Positions 18,289 through 27,314 of a stretch of DNA of 64,000 nucleotides are shown here, one piece after another. The notes beneath the pieces were generated by a model. It was not told where the DNA came from and searched no databases. It saw only the letters and a list, made by a program, of their open reading frames with translations. The first letter of the stretch is position 1. Each line of letters opens with the position of its first letter. Origin of the DNA: JANQMX01 sp965247175. GTDB lineage: Bacteria; Pseudomonadota; Alphaproteobacteria; Kiloniellales; DSM-21159. The DNA lies in contig OZ252006.1 in assembly GCA_965247175.1 (NCBI GenBank), positions 2,914,001 through 2,978,000 of the forward strand, given 5' to 3'. Made by a program: the position numbers and the translations under genes.

Positions 18289-18635
18289 TCGACTGGATCA
18301 TCGCCATCCTGATCGTCGTCGGGGCGCTCTTTACCCTGGTCGCCGCCGTCGGCGTCCTGCGCCTGCCGGACGTGCTCATCCGCATGCATGCCTCGACCAA
18401 GGCCGGGACGCTAGGCTGCGGCCTCATCCTGCTGGCGCTGGCCATCGGCTCGGGCGGCGACACAGGGACCATCGCCCGCGCGCTGGCCGCCTTCATCTTC
18501 CTGCTGCTGACGGCGCCGGTGGCGGCGCACATGATCGGCCGCGCGGCCTACCGCACCGGCGTGCCGCTGTGGGAGAACACCCGCATCGACGAACTGCGCG
18601 ACGCCCAGGAAAAACAGCCCGACGACCGCGCCTAG
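18285..18635 (+). CDS. mrpG: Mrp antiporter subunit G
   Basis: This 116-residue MrpG/PhaG family protein is marked by GVLRLPDVLIRMHASTKAGTLG (about 25-46), the family signature, and three hydrophobic helices. It closes the seven-gene operon, so the antiporter is complete in this window. No clear terminator hairpin was found in the 125 bp before the next gene. Confidence 0.93.
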   Translation: MIDWIIAILIVVGALFTLVAAVGVLRLPDVLIRMHASTKAGTLGCGLILLALAIGSGGDTGTIARALAAFIFLLLTAPVAAHMIGRAAYRTGVPLWENTRIDELRDAQEKQPDDRA

Positions 18636-18760
18636 CCGGACCAAGCGGCACGGCGTCCGGTCAGGCACGGCGGGCGACCTCCGACTCTCGCGATCGATGG
18701 ATTCACTTGCCGCAGGAAAGCTGATAGCGTCAGCCCCGATGGAGCTGGTCGGAGTGGGGC

Positions 18761-20128
18761 GTGCTGAAGGTCAACGAGAATGCCCGCAAGTGGTGGATCC
18801 TTGCGGCCATGGGCGGCGTCCTGGGGATCGTCGTGTTCGACGAAACCGTGGTCGGCGTCGCCCTGCCGACGATCGTCGATGAGCTCGGCCTGACGCTGAG
18901 CGAGTCCCACTGGGTGGTGAACGCCTATCTCCTGGTGTTCGCCGGTCTCGCGGCAGCCGCGGGGCGGCTGGGCGACATCGTCGGGCTGAAAAGGCTGTTC
19001 GTTATCGGCGTGCTGATCTTCGGCCTTGCCTCGCTGGCCTCGGGCTTCGCAGAAAGCGGTACTTGGCTGGTCTCGATGCGCGCCGTGCAGGGCATCGGAG
19101 CCGCGGTGATCTTTCCCGCCTCCCTGGCCATCATCACCCACGCCTTTCCGCCGGAGCAGCGCGGCATGGCGATCGGAATCTATGGCGCAATCGGCACCTG
19201 CTTCCTCTCGCTTGGCCCGATCGCCGGCGGCTTCTTTTCCGAGCTCATATCCTGGCGCTGGATCTTCTGGATCAATCCGCCGATCGTCGTGGTGATCGCG
19301 CTGATGGTCCTGGCCCTTTGGCGAGATCCGCCCCGCGAGGGGGCCGCGGTCAAGCTCGACCGCGCCGGTGCCCTGGCGCTGATCGCCGGACTGAGCCTCG
19401 TCGTCTTTGCGATCATGCAGGGGCCGGACTGGGGCTGGCAAACTCCTGCGATCTGGGCGGCGCTGGCGGTCGGCGCCATCGTGCTGGTCCTCTTCGTCAT
19501 TGTCGAACGGCGGGTGCCGCAGCCTTTGATCGATGTGGTTCTGTTCAAGAACGGCGCCTTCACGGCCTTCAACCTGACGATCTTCGCTGCGCAGTTCAGC
19601 AAGATGGCGGTTTTCGTCTTCATCGCGCTCTATCTGCAGAACAGTCTCGGCATCGGGGCCCTTATCGCGGGCGTCGTTCTGCTCGCCTCGACCGTGCCGA
19701 CCATCCTGACCTCCATGCCGGCCGGCAAGCTGCTCGATCAGGTCGGCGCCCGGGTGCTGGTGCTGCGCGGTGCGGCCGCATCGGCCCTTGCCATGCTGTG
19801 CTTGGTCTTTGCCGTGATCTGGCAGAGTTATGCCCTGCTCGTGCCGGCCTTGATCGTCTGGGGCGCCTGCATGTCGTTCCTCTTCGTGCCGTCGCTGCGC
19901 GAGGTCATGAACACGGTCCCGCCCGACAAGCGCGGCGAGGCCGGCGGCGTCAGCATGACCGCCCAGCTGCTCGGCGGCACGGTCGGCATGACGGCCTGCA
20001 GCACGCTCTTCGCCGTGACGTCGGTCTACTGGCCGATCTACCTGCTCACAGGGTGCCTCTTCCTGGCCGTCCTGATCCTCGGCTGGTTCGCCATTCCGAA
20101 CGACCGCCCGAGCGCCGCGGAGCGCTAG
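18761..20128 (+). CDS. DHA2-family MFS drug/solute exporter
   Basis: This 455-residue transporter shows about 14 hydrophobic segments, as in the DHA2 (EmrB/QacA) branch. It has the motif-C-like region near LDE (FDETVVGVALPTIVDELGL, about 27-45) and motif A GRLGDIVGLKRLF (about 67-79). It is probably a proton-coupled exporter of toxic compounds; the substrate is unknown. The GTG start at 18761 is supported by GGAG six bases upstream. The gene follows mrpG by 125 bp and is convergent with glyA, separated by 6 bp only. Confidence 0.9.
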   Translation: MLKVNENARKWWILAAMGGVLGIVVFDETVVGVALPTIVDELGLTLSESHWVVNAYLLVFAGLAAAAGRLGDIVGLKRLFVIGVLIFGLASLASGFAESGTWLVSMRAVQGIGAAVIFPASLAIITHAFPPEQRGMAIGIYGAIGTCFLSLGPIAGGFFSELISWRWIFWINPPIVVVIALMVLALWRDPPREGAAVKLDRAGALALIAGLSLVVFAIMQGPDWGWQTPAIWAALAVGAIVLVLFVIVERRVPQPLIDVVLFKNGAFTAFNLTIFAAQFSKMAVFVFIALYLQNSLGIGALIAGVVLLASTVPTILTSMPAGKLLDQVGARVLVLRGAAASALAMLCLVFAVIWQSYALLVPALIVWGACMSFLFVPSLREVMNTVPPDKRGEAGGVSMTAQLLGGTVGMTACSTLFAVTSVYWPIYLLTGCLFLAVLILGWFAIPNDRPSAAER

Positions 20129-20134
20129 ACGACT

Positions 20135-21439
20135 TTAGCCCGGGTAGATCGGAAAGCGCTCGGTCAGCTGCCGCACCTGCTGCTTGACCTCGGGGAGGAC
20201 GGGCGCATCGCCGGACGCAGCGCGCTCGGCCTCCAGGACCGCGCCGATCATCTGGCCAACCTCCTCGAACGCGGCCACGCCGAAGCCGCGGGTGGTGCAG
20301 GCCGGTGAGCCGACGCGAATGCCCGAGGTGACCATCGGCTTTTCGGGGTCGAACGGGATGCCGTTTTTGTTGCAGGTGATGAGGTGCCGGCTGAGCGCCG
20401 CCTCAGCGGCCTTGCCCGTGACCCCCATCGGCCGAAGATCGACCAAGGCCAGGTGCGTGTCGGTCCCGCCGGAGACGATGTCGAGGCCGGCCCCTTTCAG
20501 CGTCTCGGCCAAGGCTTGCGCGTTGCTGACGACCTGCGCCGCATAGTCCTTGAACTCCGGCCGCAGGGCCTCGCCGAAAGCGACCGCCTTGGCGGCGATG
20601 ACATGCATCAGCGGCCCGCCCTGCAGCCCTGGGAAGACCGCGGAGTTGATCATTTTGCCGAGCTCCTCCGAGCGCGAGAGAATCATGCCGCCGCGCGGCC
20701 CGCGCAGCGTCTTATGGGTGGTGGTGGTGACCACGTCCGCATGAGGGATCGGGCTCGGGTGCGCGCCGCCGGCGACCAGACCGGCGAAGTGCGCCATATC
20801 CACCATGAAATAGGCGCCGACCGCATCGGCGATCTCCCGAAAGCGCGCGAAGTCGATGTGCCGGGCGTAGGCCGAGCCGCCGGCGACGATCAGCTTCGGC
20901 TTATGCTGCTCGGCCAGACGCGCCACCTCGTCGTAGTCGATCCGGTGGGTGTCGGGATGGACCCCATAGGGCACGGCATTGAACCACTTGCCCGAGATGT
21001 TGACCGGAGAGCCGTGGGTCAGGTGACCGCCGGCGGCTAGGTTGAGGCCCAGGAAGGTGTCGCCCGGCTGCAGCAGGGCGAAGAAGACGGCCTGGTTGGC
21101 CTGCGCGCCGGAGTGAGGCTGCACGTTGACGAAGTCGCAACCGAAGAGTTCGCGGGCGCGCTGCCGCGCCAGGTCCTCGGCGACGTCGACGTACTCGCAG
21201 CCGCCGTAGTAGCGCCGGCCCGGATAGCCCTCGGCATACTTGTTGGTCAGCACCGAGCCTTGGGCTTCAAGAACGGCGCGTGAGACAATGTTCTCGGAAG
21301 CGATCAGTTCGATCTCGGTCTGCTGCCGATGCAGCTCGTCCTCGACGGCTTGCGCCAGCGCCGGGTCGCTCTCGGCGAGGCTGGCCGTGAAGAAATCCGA
21401 GTGTTGGTCGTCAGCATAGGCAACAGCGTTCTGCAGCAT
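20135..21439 (-). CDS. glyA: Serine hydroxymethyltransferase
   Basis: This 434-residue PLP enzyme interconverts serine and glycine with tetrahydrofolate one-carbon units. Lys243 in TTHKTLRGPRGG is the PLP lysine, and IELIASENIVS and YAEGYPGRRYYGG are the expected N-terminal substrate-site motifs. Full length. It is the last gene of the sgaA-mtkA-mtkB-hprA-ppc-glyA operon, 27 bp after ppc, so here it most likely serves as the serine-forming step of the serine cycle (glycine + methylene-THF to serine). A second housekeeping copy may exist elsewhere, as in many methylotrophs. Confidence 0.96.
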   Translation of the reverse strand: MLQNAVAYADDQHSDFFTASLAESDPALAQAVEDELHRQQTEIELIASENIVSRAVLEAQGSVLTNKYAEGYPGRRYYGGCEYVDVAEDLARQRARELFGCDFVNVQPHSGAQANQAVFFALLQPGDTFLGLNLAAGGHLTHGSPVNISGKWFNAVPYGVHPDTHRIDYDEVARLAEQHKPKLIVAGGSAYARHIDFARFREIADAVGAYFMVDMAHFAGLVAGGAHPSPIPHADVVTTTTHKTLRGPRGGMILSRSEELGKMINSAVFPGLQGGPLMHVIAAKAVAFGEALRPEFKDYAAQVVSNAQALAETLKGAGLDIVSGGTDTHLALVDLRPMGVTGKAAEAALSRHLITCNKNGIPFDPEKPMVTSGIRVGSPACTTRGFGVAAFEEVGQMIGAVLEAERAASGDAPVLPEVKQQVRQLTERFPIYPG

Positions 21440-21466
21440 GATGTCCTCTCAACGTCAGGGTAAGGG

Positions 21467-24214
21467 TTAGCCAGTCCAGCCTAGGCCACTGGCAATGCAG
21501 TTCATCGACATGAGGAGCGGCACGATGGTCTCTTCGCGCGCCGGATCGTCGGCCGGGCGCCGGCGCAGCTCGCGCAGCAGCTCGACCTGCTGGCGGTTGG
21601 TGGCGGCGACCAGCTCACGCACCCGGTCCATCCTTTGCCGGAAGGAGGGGAAGCGCTCGGCGATTTCTCCGCAGCCGGTCAGCGAGCGGATCTCGCGGCA
21701 GGTCCTGTCGTATTCCTGGCGCACGCTGGTCAGGATGTCGTCCGCCGGCAGCTCCGCCGGCGCCAGCTCGGCGTAGAGCGCAGCGATCTCCATGTCGGCC
21801 TGGTAGAGCGTCTTCTCCGCCTCGTCGACGATCAGCCGGAAGACCGGCGAGACCGCAAAGAGCTCAGCCAGCAGCTTGCGGCCTTCGCTGCCGCGCACGT
21901 CGACGAAGGCCTCGAGGGCCCGGCCGATGCCGTACCAGCCAGTCAAGAGATGGCGGTTTTGAGTCCAAGCGAAGACCCAGGGGATGGCCCGCAAATCGGC
22001 CAGGCTGGCGGCGCCGAAGCGCCGTGCCGGGCGCGACCCGATCTTGAGCAAAGCCAGTTCCTCGACCGGACTGGCCGACTGGAAGTAGCCGAGAAAGCCG
22101 GGCTGGGCGAGGAGCTGGCAGTAGGCGACCTGGGACAGGCCGGAGAGCGCCTCCAGCGCCTCTTCGAACTCCGGCTTGCCGGCGGCGGCGCCGTTAGAGG
22201 CGGGCCGCAGGGAATGAGCCAGCACACTGGCCGACAGCAACTCCATCTGGAACCGCGCCGTCGGGCCGTTGGCGTACTTGGAGGAGACCACCTCACCCTG
22301 CTCGGTGAGGCGCATCCTGCCGTTGACGGTGCCGGCCGGCTGCGCGGCGACGGCCCGGCCGGTGGGCGCGCCGCCACGGCTGACGGAACCGCCACGGCCG
22401 TGGAAGAAACGGACGCCGATGCCCAACGCCTGACCGGTTGCGACCAACTTCTTCTGTGCCTTGCTGACCTCCCAGGTCGAGCAGAAGAAGCCGCCGTCCT
22501 TGTTGGAGTCCGAGTAGCCCAGCATGATCTCCATGGCGTTGCCCTGGGCACGCAGGGACCGGCGGACCAAGGGCACCTCCAGGAAGCCGCGCAGGATCTC
22601 CGGGGCACGACGCAGATCGTCGATGGTCTCGAACAGCGGCACCACGCGCAGGGCCAGCGGACCGGTGGCGTCGCCGCCAACGTGCAGGTTGACCATGCGG
22701 GCCAGCAAGCAGACGGCCAGCAGATCCTCGGCTGAGGTCGTCATGCTGAGGATGAAGGCACCGACCGCGCGGGGGTCCGCACCATTCTCGACATCGCGCA
22801 GCAAAGAGAAGAGCGCGAAGGTTTCGCGGCCCATGTCGGACAGCTCGTCCGGCGGGAGCGGCGCCGGCTCCTGCGCGTTGAGGGCCAGGCGGAGCGCGGC
22901 AGACCAGGCCGGCGTGCCGATCTCCAGGCCGTCATGGCCGTTGTGCCGCAGCACCTCCTGCGCCACCTGGTTGATCACCGTCGCGTTCTGCCGAATGTCC
23001 AGCGAAACGCTGCGGAAGCCGAAGGTCTCGACCTGCCAGCGCAGCGGACGAATACAAGCGCATGCCAAGCTATGCGAGCCGAGCTCCAGCAGGGCGCGCT
23101 CCATGACCAGGAGGTCGTCGGCCAGCTGGCGCGGACTGCGGTAAGCCAGGCTCTGATCGCTGCCCCGCTCCTGCATCGCCGCGAGCTTCTTGTCGACGGC
23201 CATGAGATACTGGCGGAAGAGCTCCGCCGGGTTGCGCTTCGCCAGAGCCTTGCCGCCGTCGCCCTCGGCCTGGAGCTGGGCCAGACGCTCGACGAGGACC
23301 GTCGGAATAGCAATCGCGTTGGCGCTGATGCTGATCACGCGGACCAGCTCGCCGACCTTGTCGCGATAGTGGGCGATGGCCGTCGCCCGATTGCTCGACA
23401 GCGCCGCCCGCGTCACCTTGGCGGTCACGTTGGGATTGCCGTCCCGGTCGCCACCGATCCAGGAGGCGAAGCGCATGAAGGCCGGGACCCGCACGCCGCC
23501 CTCGGGAAAGTGGCGTACCACGGCCTGCTCCAGCCGCTCGTAGAGCTGCGGCGTGCTGTCGAACAAGACGTCTCGGAAGAAGTGCTGCCCCCAGGCGATC
23601 TCCTGATCGAGCGTCGGCCGCTCCAACCGCAGCTCACCGGTCATCCAAAGTAGATCGATCTCGTTGCGCAGGTCGCGCACCAGGCGGTCGCGCTCGCTGG
23701 CGGTCCAGCGCTGCGCCTCCAGCTCGGCCAGCTTGCGGTAGATGCGCCGGTGGATTTCCAGCACCGTCACGCGCTTCGCCTCGGTCGGGTGCGCGGTGAT
23801 CGTCGGCCCGATGTCCAAGCCGCTGAGCGCGCTGGCGAGCGCCGATGGCTCCCGGCCTTCAGCTGCCGCCTCGGCCAGCGCATGAGAGAAAGAGCCCTGC
23901 ACGGCGTCCGGGCCGCCGCCCATCTCGATGAGCCGGCGTTGCCGCGTCACGTTGCGCTCGTTGGCGATGCCCAGCAGCTGAAACCAGATGCCGACGGCCT
24001 GCAGCGCGGCGAGACGTCCCTCGCCGCACAGCGCCTGGGCCGTCGCACCGCCTTTGAGCACATCGCGCACCGGCGGCGCGTGTTGCTTGATCACGTCCTC
24101 CAAGAGGCCATGCAGCAGATCGATGACCTCCTCGCCGTGGCGATCGGTGATAACCTCGATCGGCTGCGCGTCCCTGGCGGCCGACGTCAGGACGTCGGCT
24201 TGCGCCGCAAGCAT
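21467..24214 (-). CDS. ppc: Phosphoenolpyruvate carboxylase, feedback residues altered
   Basis: This 915-residue enzyme converts PEP and bicarbonate to oxaloacetate, the carboxylating step of the serine cycle. His142 in TAHPTE, the KDGG motif, and the glycine-rich loop HGRGGSVSRGGAP are intact, so catalysis is expected. The C-terminus, however, reads GLGWTG rather than the canonical RNTG/QNTG, so the residue matching E. coli Asn881 is Trp913. By eye the matches to Lys773 and Arg832 are Arg and Leu. These residues bind aspartate/malate in E. coli, so feedback inhibition is probably weakened or lost. Its ATG overlaps the hprA TGA by one base. Confidence 0.95.
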   Translation of the reverse strand: MLAAQADVLTSAARDAQPIEVITDRHGEEVIDLLHGLLEDVIKQHAPPVRDVLKGGATAQALCGEGRLAALQAVGIWFQLLGIANERNVTRQRRLIEMGGGPDAVQGSFSHALAEAAAEGREPSALASALSGLDIGPTITAHPTEAKRVTVLEIHRRIYRKLAELEAQRWTASERDRLVRDLRNEIDLLWMTGELRLERPTLDQEIAWGQHFFRDVLFDSTPQLYERLEQAVVRHFPEGGVRVPAFMRFASWIGGDRDGNPNVTAKVTRAALSSNRATAIAHYRDKVGELVRVISISANAIAIPTVLVERLAQLQAEGDGGKALAKRNPAELFRQYLMAVDKKLAAMQERGSDQSLAYRSPRQLADDLLVMERALLELGSHSLACACIRPLRWQVETFGFRSVSLDIRQNATVINQVAQEVLRHNGHDGLEIGTPAWSAALRLALNAQEPAPLPPDELSDMGRETFALFSLLRDVENGADPRAVGAFILSMTTSAEDLLAVCLLARMVNLHVGGDATGPLALRVVPLFETIDDLRRAPEILRGFLEVPLVRRSLRAQGNAMEIMLGYSDSNKDGGFFCSTWEVSKAQKKLVATGQALGIGVRFFHGRGGSVSRGGAPTGRAVAAQPAGTVNGRMRLTEQGEVVSSKYANGPTARFQMELLSASVLAHSLRPASNGAAAGKPEFEEALEALSGLSQVAYCQLLAQPGFLGYFQSASPVEELALLKIGSRPARRFGAASLADLRAIPWVFAWTQNRHLLTGWYGIGRALEAFVDVRGSEGRKLLAELFAVSPVFRLIVDEAEKTLYQADMEIAALYAELAPAELPADDILTSVRQEYDRTCREIRSLTGCGEIAERFPSFRQRMDRVRELVAATNRQQVELLRELRRRPADDPAREETIVPLLMSMNCIASGLGWTG

Positions 24215-25185
24215 CAGATCACCCGGTCACGCGGCGTGCGGCCAGCGAAGAAGTCCTGGAGGTTCTCGATGACGCGAAAGCCCATGGCTTCCCGGGTCTC
24301 GTAGGTCGCGCTGCCCAGGTGCGGCAACAGCACGGCATTGTCGCAGGCCCGCAAGTCGGGATGCACGGCAGGCTCGCCGTCATAGACGTCCAGGCCGGCG
24401 CCGGCGATGGTCTCGAACCAGAGCGCCTGGGCCAGGGCCTGCTCATCGACCACCTCGCCGCGCGCGGTGTTGATCAGGTAGGCCGTCGGCTTCATCTGGT
24501 TAAGCCGGCGCGCGTCGATCAGATGCCGGTTGTCCGCGCCGCCCTGGCAGTGCAGCGAGATGACGTCGCACTGCGGCAGCAACTCGTCGAGGCTGGCGAC
24601 CTGCTCGGCGCCGAAGGCTTGGAGCACGGCCGGGTCGACCGGTGAGCGGTTGAAGACCTTCACCCTCATGCCGAAGCCGTGGTGCGCGCGCCGCGCAACC
24701 TCGCGGCCAATGCGTCCGAAGCCGACCAATCCCAGTGTCTTGCCCGAGATCTTGGTGCCCAGAAGATGGGTCGGGCGCCAGCCGCTCCACTGGCCCTCTC
24801 GCACTTCGCGCTCGCCCTCGGAAACGCGGCGCGCCGCCATGAGCATCAGGGTCATGGTCAGATCGGCGGTGCACTCGCTCAAGACGTCGGGCGTGTTGGT
24901 CACCACCACGCCGTGGCCCTTGGCGGCGTCTACGTCGATGTGGTTGAAGCCGACGCCGTAGTTGGCGAGGATCCGCGTGCGGCTGTCAGCGGCCTCGAAG
25001 AGCGCGGCACCGATGCGGTCGGTCACCGTTGGCAGGATGGCGTCGACCTCCTTGAACGCGAGCTTGAAGTCGTCGTTCGACAGCGGCCGGTCGGACTCGT
25101 TGAAGATCGCATCGAAGCGGTTCGCGATGGCGGCTTCCACGGCTTCGGGCCAGCGGCGGGTCACCAGTACTCTTGGCTGAGTCAT
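24214..25185 (-). CDS. hprA: Hydroxypyruvate/glyoxylate reductase (D-2-hydroxyacid dehydrogenase)
   Basis: This 323-residue NAD(P)-dependent dehydrogenase has the Rossmann loop LVGFGRIGREVARRA (about 150-164) and the catalytic set of the family: Arg in NTARGEVVDEQAL, Glu in the GLDVYDGEPAVHP region, and His in LLPHLGSAT. Within the operon it should reduce hydroxypyruvate, made by SgaA, to glycerate. Sequence type is nearer to GyaR/GhrB-like reductases than to the classical Methylobacterium HprA, so glyoxylate may also be a substrate. The start ATG 25185 follows GGAGAGACGAGAG; open codons continue far upstream but are antisense to nothing and in a shadow frame of mtkB. Confidence 0.9.
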   Translation of the reverse strand: MTQPRVLVTRRWPEAVEAAIANRFDAIFNESDRPLSNDDFKLAFKEVDAILPTVTDRIGAALFEAADSRTRILANYGVGFNHIDVDAAKGHGVVVTNTPDVLSECTADLTMTLMLMAARRVSEGEREVREGQWSGWRPTHLLGTKISGKTLGLVGFGRIGREVARRAHHGFGMRVKVFNRSPVDPAVLQAFGAEQVASLDELLPQCDVISLHCQGGADNRHLIDARRLNQMKPTAYLINTARGEVVDEQALAQALWFETIAGAGLDVYDGEPAVHPDLRACDNAVLLPHLGSATYETREAMGFRVIENLQDFFAGRTPRDRVI

Positions 25186-25199
25186 CTCTCGTCTCTCCC

Positions 25200-26090
25200 T
25201 TATGCGGCCTTCTCGAGGACCTGCGAAACTGTGTTGCCGATGTCCGCCGGGGTTTCGGCGATTGTGGCGCCGACCTCGCGGAGGATTTCCACCTTCTCCG
25301 GCGCGCTCTCGCCGAATGCCGAGATGATTGCGCCGGCATGACCCATACGCTTGCCTTTCGGGGCACTGAGGCCGGCGACATAGGCGACGACGGGCTTGGT
25401 CATGTGCTTGAGGATGTACTCGGCGGCGGCGGCTTCCTGGGGCCCGCCGATCTCGCCGATCATCACCACCGCGTGGGTCTCCGGGTCTTCCTCGAAGAGC
25501 TGCAGGATGTCGCGGAAGGAGCTGCCGTTGATCGGGTCGCCGCCGATGCCAACGCTGGTCGAGACACCGATGCCGGCCTCCTGCATCTGCGAGGCGGCTT
25601 CGTAGCCCAGAGTGCCGGAGCGTCCGACGATGCCGACGTGGCCCGGCATGTAGATATGGCCGGGCATGATGCCCATCAGCGCCTTGCCCGGGCTGATGAT
25701 GCCGGCGCAGTTGGGGCCGATGAGGCGCATGCGCCGCTCTTGCCGGTAGCGCCACATGTAGCGCTTCACCCGCATCATGTCCTGGGCCGGGATGCCGTCG
25801 GTGATGGCGATGCAGAGACGGATGCCGGAGTCGGCCGCCTCCATGATCGAGTCGGCGGCAAAGGGCGGCGGCACCAGGACGAGGCTTGCGGTGGCGCCGG
25901 TCGCGGCGACGGCCTCCTTCATGGTGTCGAACACCGGCAGGCCGTGGGCCGTCTCGCCGCCGCGGCCGGGGACGACACCGCCGACCACGTTGGTGCCGTA
26001 GTCCAGCATCTCCTTGGTGTGGAAGGAGGCGATGCGCCCGGTGATGCCCTGCACCAGGACGGGCGTCGTTTGATCGATCAGAATGCTCAT
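25200..26090 (-). CDS. mtkB: Malate-CoA ligase alpha subunit (SucD-like)
   Basis: This 296-residue CoA-binding/ligase protein has SucD architecture: CoA-binding ITGRIASFHTKEMLDYGTNVVGG at residues 15-37, VGIVGRSGTLGYEA, and the phosphohistidine-type motif KGKRMGHAGAIIS near 245-257, in which the catalytic His is retained. It pairs with the beta subunit upstream, with a 4-bp overlap. Sequence alone would also fit succinyl-CoA synthetase alpha. The placement between sgaA, hprA and ppc makes malate thiokinase, which feeds malyl-CoA lyase, much more likely. Confidence 0.9.
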   Translation of the reverse strand: MSILIDQTTPVLVQGITGRIASFHTKEMLDYGTNVVGGVVPGRGGETAHGLPVFDTMKEAVAATGATASLVLVPPPFAADSIMEAADSGIRLCIAITDGIPAQDMMRVKRYMWRYRQERRMRLIGPNCAGIISPGKALMGIMPGHIYMPGHVGIVGRSGTLGYEAASQMQEAGIGVSTSVGIGGDPINGSSFRDILQLFEEDPETHAVVMIGEIGGPQEAAAAEYILKHMTKPVVAYVAGLSAPKGKRMGHAGAIISAFGESAPEKVEILREVGATIAETPADIGNTVSQVLEKAA

Positions 26091-27286
26091 GACGAGGCCA
26101 CCAGCTTGACGTCGTGTGTGCCGTTCTGCTTCCAGGCGTAGACGGCGCGCTCCGCCGCCTCCGACAGGGTCGCCGCGCGAATGATCGGTAGCCCGCTCTG
26201 GGCCAGGATCTTGCGCCCCTCCTCGACGTGCGTGCCGGAGAGCCGCACCACGACCGGGGTGCCGACCGGGTTGTTTTCCAAAGCCTGGACGATGCCCTCG
26301 GCCACCCAGTCGCAGCGGTTGATGCCGGCAAAGATGTTGACCAGGATGGCCTGCACGTTGTCGTCGGAACGCACCAGGCGGAAGGCCTTGGCCACCCTCT
26401 CCGGCGAAGCGCCGCCGCCGATATCGAGAAAGTTGGCCGGACTGCCGCCGGCAAGTTTGATCATGTCCATGGTTGCCATGGCGAGACCGGCGCCATTGAC
26501 GATGCAGCCGATCTGCCCGTCGAGCCCGACGTAGGCGAGCCCGCGGTCGGCGGCCTGCGTCTCCCGCGGGTCCTCCTGGCTCTTGTCGCGCAGCTCGGCA
26601 ATCTCCGGCCGGCGGAACAGCGCGTTGTCGTCGAAGGACATCTTGGCGTCGAGCGCGACCAAGGTGCCGTCCTCGGTGACGATCAGCGGATTGATCTCCA
26701 CCATGGTGGCGTCGAGATCGCGGAAGGCGCGGTAGCAGCCGTTGATGGTCTTCACCGCCTGCTGCACCAAGCTCGGCTCGAGCCCGAGGCCGAAGGCGAT
26801 CTCGCGCGCCTGGAACTCGGTCAGGCCGACCGCCGGGTCGATCACGGCGCGAATGATCGAGGCCGGTTCCGCCTGCACGATCTCTTCGATCTCCATGCCG
26901 CCGGCCTTGGACGCGACGACCATGATTCGCTCGGTGGTGCGATCGAGAACCAGCCCGAGATAGAGCTCCTGCTCGATGTTGGCGGCCTCTTCGACGTAGA
27001 CGCGGTAGACCACCTTGCCGCCCGGGCCGGACTGGTGCGTGACCAGGCGCTTGCCGAACATCTCGTTGGCCGCGTCGAACACCGCGTGCTCGTCGCTGCA
27101 CAGCTTGACGCCACCGGCCTTGCCGCGCGCGCCACTATGGATCTGCGCCTTGACGACCCACTTCTCACCGCCGATCTCGTGTGCGCGATAGGCCGCCTGC
27201 TCCGGGCTGTAGGCAAGCCCGCCGCGCGGCGTCGTCACGCCAAAGCCGGTGAGAATCTCCTTGGCCTGATATTCATGGATATCCAT
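26087..27286 (-). CDS. mtkA: Malate-CoA ligase beta subunit (SucC-like)
   Basis: This 399-residue ATP-grasp subunit begins MDIHEYQAKEILTGFGV, the SucC/MtkA N-terminal signature, followed by VVKAQIHSGARGKAGGVKL for nucleotide binding, the metal-site ATMVEINPLIV and the C-terminal Rossmann-like NIFAGINRCDWVAEGI. It activates malate to malyl-CoA with ATP in the serine cycle. It lies 28 bp after sgaA and overlaps mtkB by 4 bp. No second sucCD pair is visible here, so the TCA-cycle enzyme is expected elsewhere in the genome. Confidence 0.9.
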   Translation of the reverse strand: MDIHEYQAKEILTGFGVTTPRGGLAYSPEQAAYRAHEIGGEKWVVKAQIHSGARGKAGGVKLCSDEHAVFDAANEMFGKRLVTHQSGPGGKVVYRVYVEEAANIEQELYLGLVLDRTTERIMVVASKAGGMEIEEIVQAEPASIIRAVIDPAVGLTEFQAREIAFGLGLEPSLVQQAVKTINGCYRAFRDLDATMVEINPLIVTEDGTLVALDAKMSFDDNALFRRPEIAELRDKSQEDPRETQAADRGLAYVGLDGQIGCIVNGAGLAMATMDMIKLAGGSPANFLDIGGGASPERVAKAFRLVRSDDNVQAILVNIFAGINRCDWVAEGIVQALENNPVGTPVVVRLSGTHVEEGRKILAQSGLPIIRAATLSEAAERAVYAWKQNGTHDVKLVASS

Positions 27287-27314
27287 GACATGCCTCCCTC
27301 GCCGCTCGTCGCGC

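Noticed and set aside
25186..26454. Upstream extension of hprA to give a 746-residue protein
   Set aside because: The extension runs through mtkB and mtkA in a shadow frame with Arg/Ser-rich composition; ATG 25185 has a ribosome-binding site and fits family length.
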